From NCBI GenBank assembly GCA_017577565.1, contig PKRH01000052.1, positions 1-22,401 on the forward strand: 22,401 bases of DNA. Reading direction: 5' to 3'. The stretch's first letter is position 1. Each line of letters opens with the position of its first letter. This DNA is from Thermoanaerobacterales bacterium. GTDB taxonomy: Bacteria > Actinomycetota > Acidimicrobiia > Acidimicrobiales > JACDCH01. Positions 1 through 7,117 of the stretch are shown piece after piece. A program made the translations under genes and the position numbers. Below the pieces are notes generated by a model. That model ran no database searches. It was given only the letters and a program-made list of their open reading frames with translations, and had not been told where the DNA came from.

Positions 1-576
1 GGCGACGGCCAGGGCGTGGACGCCGAGGTCGAACGCCGCCCCGCCGCCCCAGGCGGGCGCCGTGCGGTCGGGCCCGCCGGGCGGGCGGCCCTGCGCGAAC
101 CGCACCTCCAGGTGGGTGAGCGTGCCGATGCGCCGGCAGGCGTCGACCGCCTCGGCGACGGCGGGGGAGAGGGCCAGGTTCTCGGCGTAGGCCACCTGCC
201 CGTGGCCGGCCAGCTCGACGAGCGCGTCGGCGTCGTCCAGCGTGGCCGCCAGCGGCGCCTCGACGGCCGCCAGCGCGCCCCCGGCGACCCGGTCGACGAG
301 GTTGCCGATGCGGTGCCGCGCCCACACCCAGGGCGTGGCGCCACCCTCCGGCGACCAGGCCCCCGCGATCGACCGGAGCTCGAGGCAGACGTCGATGACC
401 AGCCCGCCGACCTCGTCCCGGCCGAGGCGGACGCCCCGGTGCCGCAGCTCCCGCTGGACCGCCCCGGCGATCGGCGTGCGGTAGCGCTCGTACAGCGTGA
501 CCATGGCCGCGTCGTCGCCCTCGGCCATGCGGGCCATGATCTCCGCCAGGTCGCCGTCGCACCCCTGCCCGTCCAC
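1..576 (-). CDS. Sigma-70 region-2-like domain fused to C-terminal part of Gfo/Idh/MocA oxidoreductase (partial, runs off window)
   Basis: The GTG start at 576 has a GAGGAG ribosome-binding site 6 bases upstream. The frame is open for 192 codons to the window edge. Residues about 10-98 resemble sigma-70 region 2 of ECF factors: an LAEIMARMAEGDDAA helix, LYERY, and WVWARHRIGNLVDRV in the position of the usual WLxxIARNxxxDxxR. From about residue 102 the same frame reads like a Gfo/Idh/MocA dehydrogenase: VEAPLAATLDDADALVELA matches the 'vEkPla.t..eAd.l' segment, followed by YAENLALSPAV and GGGAAFDLGVHALA. The N-terminal Rossmann half, with its GxGxxG nucleotide-binding loop, is missing and the sigma-like domain stands in its place. 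I rechecked the frame base by base and found no shift. It may be a functional chimera, a deletion fusion on its way to decay, or an assembly artefact. The two domain calls are fairly firm; the function is unknown. Confidence 0.7.
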   Translation of the reverse strand, partial: MDGQGCDGDLAEIMARMAEGDDAAMVTLYERYRTPIAGAVQRELRHRGVRLGRDEVGGLVIDVCLELRSIAGAWSPEGGATPWVWARHRIGNLVDRVAGGALAAVEAPLAATLDDADALVELAGHGQVAYAENLALSPAVAEAVDACRRIGTLTHLEVRFAQGRPPGGPDRTAPAWGGGAAFDLGVHALAVA

Positions 577-645
577 TCCTGTCTCCTCCGCCTCAGGGGG
601 GCGTGCCGCCCCGATCCGACGGCGACAGCATCCGGACGGGGTGTG

Positions 646-669
646 ACGAACAACATCGATGTCGTTCGT
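646..669. promoter_or_regulatory. Near-perfect 24-bp palindrome, candidate operator
   Basis: The arms ACGAAC (646-651) and GTTCGT (664-669) enclose a central ACATCGATGT self-complementary core. Only one base pair of the 24-bp dyad is mismatched. It lies 70 bases upstream of the GTG start of the sigma/oxidoreductase chimera and is more AT-rich than its surroundings, as expected of a promoter-proximal operator. The CGAAC/GTTCG outer halves resemble LexA half-sites, but the 12-bp spacing is wrong for LexA. Confidence 0.55.
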
Positions 670-762
670 GGTCCGTCACCACGCGCGGGTGCGCGCCGGG
701 CCCGGCGGGGACGGTGCGGGCGCGACGGTGACCCCATGCCCCCGAGTACGCGCTCGTCGTGA

Positions 763-784
763 CACCCGGCGCGCCCGCCGGGTG
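763..784 (-). terminator. Hairpin terminator of the NAGGN operon
   Basis: A perfect 9-bp stem (CACCCGGCG 763-771 with CGCCGGGTG 776-784) and a 4-base loop begin one base beyond the stop codon of the M42 peptidase gene. There is no T-run, which is common for high-GC terminators. Confidence 0.6.
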
Positions 785-785
785 G

Positions 786-2021
786 TCAGTCGGTCGGCAG
801 CTCGCCGAAGCGCTCGGTCGGCGCCGGCTGGCGACCGCTGGGGAAGTCGCGCAGGTCGCCGCGCGAGGTCCGGTCCCAGCGCTCGAACGTGAGCGGCGAC
901 AGCAGGTGCGCGCACACCAGCCGGGCCACCGCCTCGATCGAGTCGAGGTGCGTGCGCTCGGCCCCGTGGCTGGCGTCGACGCCGAAGGCCACGAGCGCCG
1001 CCCGGGTCTCGGCCCCCGCCGACAGCGCCGCCGCCACGTCGGACCGGTAGTGGCGGAACACGTCGCGGGCGTAGGGGATGCCGTGCGTCTCGCACAGCCG
1101 GCAGAGGTGCCGGGTGAAGTGGTAGTCGAACGGCCCGGTGGCGTCGAGCATCGGGATGGTCACCCCGGTCTCGATCGAGTGGTGGCCCGGCGCCACGACC
1201 GCGTTGTCGATCGACAGCATCTCGGCCACGTCCTCCTGCAGGCCGTGGCTGGCCCCCTGCCCCACCTCCTCGGCGATCGTGACCAGCAGGTGCACCTCGT
1301 GCGGCACCGCCGGGCTGCCCTCCCGGCACAGGGCGTGGAGCGCCCCGAGCGCGGCGGCCACGCCGGCCTTGCCGTCGAGGTGGCGGGCGTTGACGTAGCC
1401 GCTGTCGGTGACGATCGGCAGCGAGTCGATGGCCACGAAGTCGCCGATCCGGATGCCGAGCTCCGCGAGGTCCTCGGCGCTGGCGCACTGCTCGTCGACC
1501 CGCACCTCGACGTGCTGCCAGCCCGTCGGCTGGGTGTCGACGTCGTCGCCGAACGCGTGGCCGCTGGCCAGCAGGGGCAGGATCGTCCCCGTGTAGGTGC
1601 GGTCCGGGTCGTCGGTCAGCACCGTCACGCGGCACCCCTCGGCGAACCGGGCGCTGTGCGTGCCCACCGGCACGACGGCCAGCCGGCCGTTGGGCTTCAG
1701 GTCGCTGACCATGCACCCGATGGTGTCGGCGTGGCACACGATCGCCCGGGCGCCGGGGTTCGTCCCCGGCAGCCGGGCCAGCAGCGAGCCCCGCCGCGTC
1801 AGCTCGAGGTCGACCGGCAGCTCGGCCAGCTCGTCGCCCAGCAGCTGCACGACCGCGTCGGTGCGGCCCGACGGGCTGGGCGTGCGCAGCAGGCGCAGCA
1901 ACAGGTCGAGCGTCCAGTCCATGTCGATGTCCGGCAGGGCCGCCACGGCCGGCACCGTACCCCCGCCGTCGGGCGACGGCCCGGTCCCCTCCGGCCGCGG
2001 GGGCGACGCCGGGGTGCTCAC
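786..2021 (-). CDS. NAGGN-system M42-family peptidase
   Basis: A 411-residue M42-type metallopeptidase, the third member of the conserved three-gene NAGGN set (asparagine-synthase-like / GNAT-ATP-grasp / M42). Visible metal and catalytic motifs are HADTIG (97-102), LDGKAG (215-220), the acidic pair in IAEEVGQG (251-252) and a C-terminal GVDASHGAERTH segment carrying the last metal-ligand histidine. Its substrate is unknown; the family may trim or recycle the dipeptide osmolyte, but that is inference. The GTG start at 2021 overlaps the upstream stop by four bases (GTGA) and has no clear Shine-Dalgarno, so translation may be coupled. The first 30 residues are Pro/Gly-rich and unlike the family, so the ATG at 1922 (378 residues) is a possible alternative start. 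A hairpin terminator follows directly. Confidence 0.88.
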   Translation of the reverse strand: MSTPASPPRPEGTGPSPDGGGTVPAVAALPDIDMDWTLDLLLRLLRTPSPSGRTDAVVQLLGDELAELPVDLELTRRGSLLARLPGTNPGARAIVCHADTIGCMVSDLKPNGRLAVVPVGTHSARFAEGCRVTVLTDDPDRTYTGTILPLLASGHAFGDDVDTQPTGWQHVEVRVDEQCASAEDLAELGIRIGDFVAIDSLPIVTDSGYVNARHLDGKAGVAAALGALHALCREGSPAVPHEVHLLVTIAEEVGQGASHGLQEDVAEMLSIDNAVVAPGHHSIETGVTIPMLDATGPFDYHFTRHLCRLCETHGIPYARDVFRHYRSDVAAALSAGAETRAALVAFGVDASHGAERTHLDSIEAVARLVCAHLLSPLTFERWDRTSRGDLRDFPSGRQPAPTERFGELPTD

Positions 2022-3916
2022 GAGCTCGGCGGCGACTCGGGCCGCCACCCCCAGGGGAGCCCCGAGGTGGTCGGGAACAGCAGGTCGATGAACCGCTCGG
2101 CGGTCGGCTGGGGCTCGTGGTTGGCCAGGCCGGGGCGCTCGTTGGCCTCGATGAACACGCCCGTCGGCCGGTCGGGGCTCTCGACGATCAGGTCGAGGCC
2201 AGTCACCGGGATGCCGATGGCCTCGGCCGCCGCCACCGCCATCGCCGCCAGGTCGGGGTGGAGCTTGGCGGTGACGTCGTGGATCGTGCCACCGGTGTGC
2301 AGGTTGGCGGTCCGGCGCACCTCGAGGCGCTCGCCCTCGGGCAGCACGTCGTCCAGCGACCACCCGGCGGCCTCGACGGTCCGCACCGTCTCCTCGTCGA
2401 GCGGGATGCGCGACTCGCCGCTGGTCGCCGCGGCCCGGCGGCGGCTCTGGGCCCGGACGAGGTCGCGGACGGTGTGCCGGCCGGTGCCGACGACGGTCGC
2501 CGGCTGGCGCACGGCGGCCGCCACGACCTCGCCGTCGATCACGACGATCCGCAGGTCCTGGCCGTGGACCCGTTCCTCGATCAGCACGTCGGGGCAGTAC
2601 GAGCGGGCCAGCGCCAGCGCCCGGTCCAGCTCCTCGTCGGTGGTGACGCCGACGGTGATGCCCGTGCCCTGCTCGCCGCGGGCCGGCTTGACGACCACCT
2701 CGCCGACCTCGGCGAGGAACTCGTGGTCGGCCGCGTCGAAGGTGGCGTCGCGCCCGGCGGGCACCGGCAGGCCGGCCCGGCGCAGGATGCGCCGGGTGTG
2801 CCGCTTGTCGTCGCAGCGGCTCATCGCCACCGCCGTCGTGAGCTCGGACAGCGACTCCCGGGTGACGATGCTGCGCCCGCCGTGGGTCAGGCGCAGCTCC
2901 CCGGCCCGGGCGTCCAGCACCTCGACGGCGATGCCCCGGCGCAGCGCCTCGTCGGCGATGATCCGGGCGTAGGGGTTGAGGTCGTCCAGCCCCTCCTGCT
3001 CGCCGACGAACAGGCGCTCGTTGATGGCGTTCTTGCGCTTGATGGCGAACACCGGCACCCGCTCGAAGCCGAGCTTCTCGTAGAGCGCGATGGCCGGCTC
3101 GTTGTCGTGCATGACCGACAGGTCGAGGTAGGCGCGGCCCCGGGTCTGGAAGTGCTCGATCAGCGCCCGGACCAGCGCCTCGCCCACCCCGGGCACCTGG
3201 GTGCCGGGGTCGACCGCCAGCGTCCACAGCGAGCTGCCGCCCTCCGGGTCGTCGAAGGCCAGCAGGTGGTCGATGCCGGCCACCGTGCCCACCAGCTCGC
3301 CCGTCGAGGTGTCCTCGGCGACCAGGTAGGTGATGTGCCGGGCCTGCTGGTTCGACCAGAGCACCTCGGGCGGCGCCGGCACCATCCCGCACCGCACGTA
3401 GATGCGGTTCACCGCGTCGGCGTCCGACCGCGTCGACAGCGACCGCACCACGATCCCCCGGGGTGGGTCGCGCCGCGGCAGGGTGCGGTGCAGCCAGAAC
3501 CGGTAGGTGTACGACGGGTCGACGAACAGCTCCTGCGGCGCCTTGGCCACCAGCACGTGGGGGTCGCGGGCGTACAGGCAGATGTCCCGCCGCCCCTCCG
3601 CCTCGTCCCGCAGCTGCGAGACGATGGCCGACGCCGAGCGGAAGGTCTGGCCGAACAGCACCCGGCCCCAGCCCATGTCGACCACGACGTCCCGGGCCAT
3701 CGAGGCCACCAGGTGCTCGGGCGGTTGCTGCCAGCTCGTCGTCGAGATGGCGTCGTGGCGGTCCCAGCCGCCGGACGCGCGCAGCGGCGCCGGCTCGTCG
3801 CCCGCGGCCCGCCCGCGGCCGCGGTCGGAGACCGTGGGCTCGGCGTCGCGGTCGCTCGGTGCCTCGGGATCGGTCGTGCTCATGGCGTCGCGGTCGTCGT
3901 GGTCGCGGGCCGTCAC
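2018..3916 (-). CDS. ngg: N-acetylglutaminylglutamine synthetase (GNAT/ATP-grasp fusion)
   Basis: A fusion of an N-terminal GNAT acetyltransferase (roughly residues 155-310, with LWTLAVDPGTQVPGVGEALV and the typical NEPAIALYEKLGF acceptor region) and a C-terminal ATP-grasp ligase (roughly 320-620, with EVVVKPARGEQGTGITVGV and the metal-binding GVFIEANERPG). This architecture is specific to the enzyme that joins two glutamines and acetylates the N-terminus in NAGGN synthesis, known from Sinorhizobium and Pseudomonas. The neighbours on both sides are its expected partners. The GTG at 3916 overlaps the amidotransferase stop (GTGA). An in-frame ATG at 3883 is an alternative giving 621 residues; neither start has a clear ribosome-binding site. 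The first ~70 residues are charged and low-complexity and look disordered. Confidence 0.9.
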   Translation of the reverse strand: MTARDHDDRDAMSTTDPEAPSDRDAEPTVSDRGRGRAAGDEPAPLRASGGWDRHDAISTTSWQQPPEHLVASMARDVVVDMGWGRVLFGQTFRSASAIVSQLRDEAEGRRDICLYARDPHVLVAKAPQELFVDPSYTYRFWLHRTLPRRDPPRGIVVRSLSTRSDADAVNRIYVRCGMVPAPPEVLWSNQQARHITYLVAEDTSTGELVGTVAGIDHLLAFDDPEGGSSLWTLAVDPGTQVPGVGEALVRALIEHFQTRGRAYLDLSVMHDNEPAIALYEKLGFERVPVFAIKRKNAINERLFVGEQEGLDDLNPYARIIADEALRRGIAVEVLDARAGELRLTHGGRSIVTRESLSELTTAVAMSRCDDKRHTRRILRRAGLPVPAGRDATFDAADHEFLAEVGEVVVKPARGEQGTGITVGVTTDEELDRALALARSYCPDVLIEERVHGQDLRIVVIDGEVVAAAVRQPATVVGTGRHTVRDLVRAQSRRRAAATSGESRIPLDEETVRTVEAAGWSLDDVLPEGERLEVRRTANLHTGGTIHDVTAKLHPDLAAMAVAAAEAIGIPVTGLDLIVESPDRPTGVFIEANERPGLANHEPQPTAERFIDLLFPTTSGLPWGWRPESPPSS

Positions 3917-5706
3917 GGGGCGATCTCGTGCGCCTGGAGCCACAGCTCGAGCAGGCCCAGCTGCCACAGCTTGTTGCCCCGCAGCGGCGTCAGCTGGTCG
4001 TTGGGGTGGGCGAGGAGGTGCTCGACGTACGCGGGCTCGAACAGGCCCCGCTGCTTGGCGGCCGGGTCGGTGAGCGCGTCGCGCACCATGTCGTAGAGCT
4101 TCCCCTCCAGGTGGGTCAGCGCGGGGACCGGGAAGTAGCCCTTGGGCCGGTCGATCACCTCGGCGGGCACGACCCGCCGGGCGGCCTCCTTCAGCACGCC
4201 CTTGCCGCCCTGGGCGACCTTCAGCTCGGGCGGGCAGGCGGCGGCCAGCTCGACCAGCTCGTGGTCGAGGAACGGCACCCGGGCCTCGAGCCCCCACGCC
4301 ATCGTCATGTTGTCGACCCGCTTCACCGGGTCGTCGACGAGCATGACCTCGGAGTCGATGCGCAGCGCCCGGTCGATCGGCGTGGCCGCGCCGGGTCGGG
4401 CGAAGTGCTCGGCGACGAACGCCCGCGAGACGTCCTCGTCGCACCGGTAGGGGGCGCTGACGACGGCGGCCATCTCGGCGTGCGGCCGGTCGAAGAACGC
4501 CGCCGCGTAGGTCTCCACGCCGCCGTCGGCCGCGGCCGCCGGGTCGAGCATCGGCGGGTACCAGTGGTAGCCGGCGAAGACCTCGTCGGCGCCCTGCCCC
4601 GACTGCACGACCTTGACGTGCTGCGAGACCTCCTGCGAGAGGAGGTAGAAGGCGACGACGTCGTGGCTGACCATCGGCTCGCTCATGGCGGCGATCGCCC
4701 CGTCGAGCGCCGGCAGCAGCCGGTCGCTGTCGATGCGGATGCGGTGGTGGCGGGTGCCGAACCGCTCGGCGACGACGTCGGAGTAGCGGAACTCGTCGCC
4801 CTCGAGCCCGCCGTGCGACTCGAAGCCGATGCTGAACGTGCGCAGGTCGGACACGCCGGCCTCGGACAGCAGCCCGACGACCAGGCTCGAGTCGAGCCCG
4901 CCGGAGAGCAGGCAGCCGACGGGCACGTCGGCCACCATGCGCCGGTCGACCGCCGTGCGCAGCGCCCCGAGGATCGCGTCCTCCCAGTCGCGGGGCGACC
5001 AGTCGGCGTGCTCGGGCCGGCGGGTGAACTCGGCCCGCCAGTAGGTCGTCTCGCGCCGGCGCCCGTCGGGCTCGATCGCCAGCGTCGTGGCCGGCGGCAG
5101 CTTGCGCACGCCCCGCAGGATCGTGCGGGGCGCCGGCACGACCGAGTGGAAGGTCAGGTAGTGGTGCAGCGCCACCGGGTCGACGCTCGTGTCGACGCCG
5201 CCGCCCGCCAGCAGGGCGGGCAGGGTCGAGGCGAAGCGCAGCGCGCCGTCGACCTCGGCCAGGTAGAGCGGCTTGATGCCGAGGCGGTCGCGGGCGAGCA
5301 GGACGCGCCCCGAGTCGCGCTCGACCATGCAGAAGGCGAACATGCCGCTGAGGTGCTCCACACAGGCGTCGCCCCACCGGTGGTAGGCCTTGAGGAGCAC
5401 CTCGGTGTCGCTGGTCGAGAAGAAGCGGTAGCCGGCCGCCTCGAGCTCGCGCCGGAGCTCGTGGTGGTTGTAGACGCACCCGTTGAAGACGACGGCGAGC
5501 CCGAGCTCGGGGTCGACCATCGGCTGGGCGCCCCGCTCGGTCAGGTCGATGATCTTCAACCGCCGGTGGCCGAGCGCCACCGGGCCCTGGGCCCACAGGC
5601 CCCACCCGTCGGGCCCCCGGTCCCCCATCGTCGCCGCCATCCTCGCCACGACGGCCGGGTCGGCCGCTCGCCGGGCGAGGTCGATCTCACCGCTGAATCC
5701 ACACAC
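3913..5706 (-). CDS. asnO: NAGGN amidotransferase, asparagine synthase (glutamine-hydrolysing) family
   Basis: A 597-residue AsnB-type enzyme. The start is fixed as the GTG at 5706 because Cys2 must be the exposed nucleophile of the class II glutaminase domain. That domain shows MCGFSGEID, RGPDG (30-34) and NGCVYN (75-80). The synthetase domain carries the PP-loop SGGLDSS (268-274) for ATP binding. In the NAGGN pathway the enzyme amidates the C-terminal carboxyl of N-acetylglutaminylglutamine using glutamine nitrogen. The following two genes make this assignment much better than generic asparagine synthesis. A TACCGT -10-like element lies 9 bases upstream with no Shine-Dalgarno, suggesting a leaderless or nearly leaderless operon mRNA. 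Osmotic induction is known for this pathway elsewhere but is not visible here. Confidence 0.92.
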   Translation of the reverse strand: MCGFSGEIDLARRAADPAVVARMAATMGDRGPDGWGLWAQGPVALGHRRLKIIDLTERGAQPMVDPELGLAVVFNGCVYNHHELRRELEAAGYRFFSTSDTEVLLKAYHRWGDACVEHLSGMFAFCMVERDSGRVLLARDRLGIKPLYLAEVDGALRFASTLPALLAGGGVDTSVDPVALHHYLTFHSVVPAPRTILRGVRKLPPATTLAIEPDGRRRETTYWRAEFTRRPEHADWSPRDWEDAILGALRTAVDRRMVADVPVGCLLSGGLDSSLVVGLLSEAGVSDLRTFSIGFESHGGLEGDEFRYSDVVAERFGTRHHRIRIDSDRLLPALDGAIAAMSEPMVSHDVVAFYLLSQEVSQHVKVVQSGQGADEVFAGYHWYPPMLDPAAAADGGVETYAAAFFDRPHAEMAAVVSAPYRCDEDVSRAFVAEHFARPGAATPIDRALRIDSEVMLVDDPVKRVDNMTMAWGLEARVPFLDHELVELAAACPPELKVAQGGKGVLKEAARRVVPAEVIDRPKGYFPVPALTHLEGKLYDMVRDALTDPAAKQRGLFEPAYVEHLLAHPNDQLTPLRGNKLWQLGLLELWLQAHEIAP

Positions 5707-5708
5707 GC

Positions 5709-5721
5709 ACCGTTGACGGTA
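5709..5721 (-). promoter_or_regulatory. Candidate -10 element and small inverted repeat before asnO
   Basis: On the minus strand a TACCGT hexamer (5716-5721) sits 9 bases before the GTG start. The same bases form a 5-bp inverted repeat (ACCGT/ACGGT, 5709-5720). No recognisable -35 box is present at 16-18 bases. The position fits a leaderless transcript for the NAGGN operon. Confidence 0.4.
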
Positions 5722-5800
5722 CCCAGCGCGGAGCCCCGTCCCACCGGGCAGGCGTCACGCGGGCGGGACGACGGCGGCGACGGCGCGCGGCGGGCCGGCG

Positions 5801-6616
5801 TCAGGCGGCCGGCGAGGCCGAGTCCGCCGAGCCGAGGAACGAGAGCAGCGCCTCGTTGAACGACAGCGGGTCCTCGATGTTGGGCAGGTGCCCGACGTTG
5901 GGGACGATGACGAGCTCGCCCTTGAGCAGCGAGCGCAGGCTCATGGCCTCGGCGATCGGGGTGACCCGGTCGAGCTCGCCGACGATGACCAGCGCCCGGA
6001 CGTTCGACTGCCGCAGCAGGTGCATCGAGTCGGGCCGGTCCTTCATCGCCTGCAGCGCCGCGACCCAGCCGTCCGGGTGCGCGCCCTCGGCCAGCGCGTG
6101 GACGTACTCGACCAGCTCCGACCGGCTCATCGAGCCCGACGACAGGAGCCCCTCGACCATCTCCTTGGCGAGCGACGCCACCTCGGCGCCGTCGCGGATC
6201 TGGTTCTGCTGGTTGGTGCGCCGCTGGGCGACCGTCGGGTCGTCGGCCCGGGCCCGGGTGTCGGCCAGCACGAGCTGCTGGACCCGGTCCGGGTGGTGCC
6301 GGAGCAGGGCGATGGCCAGGTAGCCGCCCATCGACTCACCGACGACGGTGGCCTTCTCGACGCCGAGCTGGTCCAGCACCCCGACGACGAGGTCGGCCCA
6401 CCGCTCCATCGAGGCCTTCTCGGGCTCGGCCGGCGGGGGCGACATGCCGAAGCCCGGCATGTCGATGGCGATGCAGCGGTACGAGCCTTCGAGCGCCTCG
6501 ATCTGGTAGTCCCACATGGCGGCCTGCAACGGGAAGGCGTGCAGGAAGACCACGGCGTCACCCTCGCCGCGGTCGACGACGTTGACAGGCTGACCATGGA
6601 CTTCGAGTAGCGGCAC
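5801..6616 (-). CDS. Alpha/beta-fold hydrolase
   Basis: A 271-residue alpha/beta hydrolase of the 3-oxoadipate enol-lactonase / haloperoxidase-like superfamily; the substrate cannot be told from sequence. The GTG start at 6616 has AAGGAG 7 bases upstream. Visible features are the oxyanion-hole segment FLHAFPLQ (24-31), the nucleophile elbow GESMGG with Ser95, Asp216 in VGELDRVTP, and His243 in VGHLPN, so the catalytic triad is complete. It follows small protein A and the LAL regulator on the same strand after a gap of about 190 bases. It has a possible promoter of its own (TAAAAT at 6703-6708), so it may be a separate unit. There is no signal peptide, so it is cytoplasmic. Confidence 0.88.
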   Translation of the reverse strand: MPLLEVHGQPVNVVDRGEGDAVVFLHAFPLQAAMWDYQIEALEGSYRCIAIDMPGFGMSPPPAEPEKASMERWADLVVGVLDQLGVEKATVVGESMGGYLAIALLRHHPDRVQQLVLADTRARADDPTVAQRRTNQQNQIRDGAEVASLAKEMVEGLLSSGSMSRSELVEYVHALAEGAHPDGWVAALQAMKDRPDSMHLLRQSNVRALVIVGELDRVTPIAEAMSLRSLLKGELVIVPNVGHLPNIEDPLSFNEALLSFLGSADSASPAA

Positions 6617-6702
6617 TGATGGGCTCCTTGGCGGGCGCGGCACTGGGGTCCTCAACAGCAGTACCCCATCGGACCTCCCCCAGGCGAACCGAGCAGCGCT
6701 GC

Positions 6703-6708
6703 ATTTTA
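6703..6708 (-). promoter_or_regulatory. Possible -10 element for the alpha/beta hydrolase gene
   Basis: TAAAAT on the minus strand is a rare AT-rich island in this GC-rich DNA. It lies inside a small GCAT-aaa-ATGC dyad and would place the transcript start about 80 bases before the GTG at 6616. No convincing -35 box is seen. Confidence 0.35.
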
Positions 6709-6807
6709 TGCCCGACCACGCTGGGTGCATCGCTGCCGGTCGGGCGCGACGGAGCGCGGCGGGACGGGTGCCGCGACGCCCCGCCGCGGGGCCGGCGGAC
6801 CGGCCGC

Positions 6808-7014
6808 TCAGGCCGGCTCGAGGCGGCGGAACGACTCGATCTCGAGCCCGAGCTCGCCGGCCTCGTCGAACGCCTCGTGGACCTCCGCCGCCGTGGCGTC
6901 CCGGCGCCGCAGCACGGTCACGCCGTCCCGCTCCTCGGCGGTCCAGCCGGCGAAGCCGGCGGTGAGGCGGGGGGCGCCGTGGCAGCGGAGGGTGATCTCG
7001 GCGATGTGCGCCAC
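6808..7014 (-). CDS. Small hypothetical protein A, likely paralogue of small protein B
   Basis: A 68-residue reading frame directly downstream of the LAL regulator, with strong coding bias. It begins with a beta-strand-like AEITLRCHGA, has a middle RDGVTVLRRRDA strand, and ends with a helix plus strand, AFDEAGELGLEIESF. Small protein B on the other side of the regulator has the same pattern (YEFTVRAD ... LHGTIARLYRLGVELVALE), which suggests one beta-alpha-beta family. The start is uncertain: the GTG at 7014 is chosen because similarity to B begins just after it, but no ribosome-binding site is clear and an ATG at 7053 would add 13 unlikely residues. The function is unknown. Its placement suggests a ligand-binding or modulating partner of the regulator, which is inference. 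Confidence 0.65.
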   Translation of the reverse strand: MAHIAEITLRCHGAPRLTAGFAGWTAEERDGVTVLRRRDATAAEVHEAFDEAGELGLEIESFRRLEPA

Positions 7015-7015
7015 G

Positions 7016-7030
7016 CCCGCATGGTGCGGG
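7016..7030 (-). other. GC-rich hairpin immediately before small gene A
   Basis: CCCGCA (7016-7021) and TGCGGG (7025-7030) form a 6-bp stem with a 3-base loop, one base before the proposed GTG start. It would cover the ribosome-binding region, so it could limit translation, or act as a weak terminator of the regulator message. Confidence 0.35.
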
Positions 7031-7050
7031 CCCCGCGGGTGACGGCTGCA

Positions 7051-7065
7051 CACCCCGGCGGGGTG
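7051..7065. promoter_or_regulatory. Perfect CACCCC/GGGGTG palindrome between the regulator and small gene A
   Basis: CACCCC (7051-7056), GGC, GGGGTG (7060-7065) form a perfect 15-bp dyad. It lies 36 bases upstream of small gene A and about 50 bases past the end of the LAL regulator gene. The same GGGGTGA core recurs in the repeat array upstream of small gene B, so both may be sites for the same protein. Confidence 0.4.
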
Positions 7066-7117
7066 AACCTCGGGCGCGACCGGGGCGGACCCCGATCGGG
7101 CGGGGGCCCGGCGGGGG

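Noticed and set aside
646..669. LexA box before the chimera gene
   Set aside because: It contains CGAAC and GTTCG, but 12 bases apart instead of the 4 seen in the three true boxes at 19024-19097.
3463..5859. Long plus-strand open frame opposite the NAGGN amidotransferase and ligase
   Set aside because: The opposite strand encodes complete enzymes with catalytic motifs; this frame has none and reflects high GC only.
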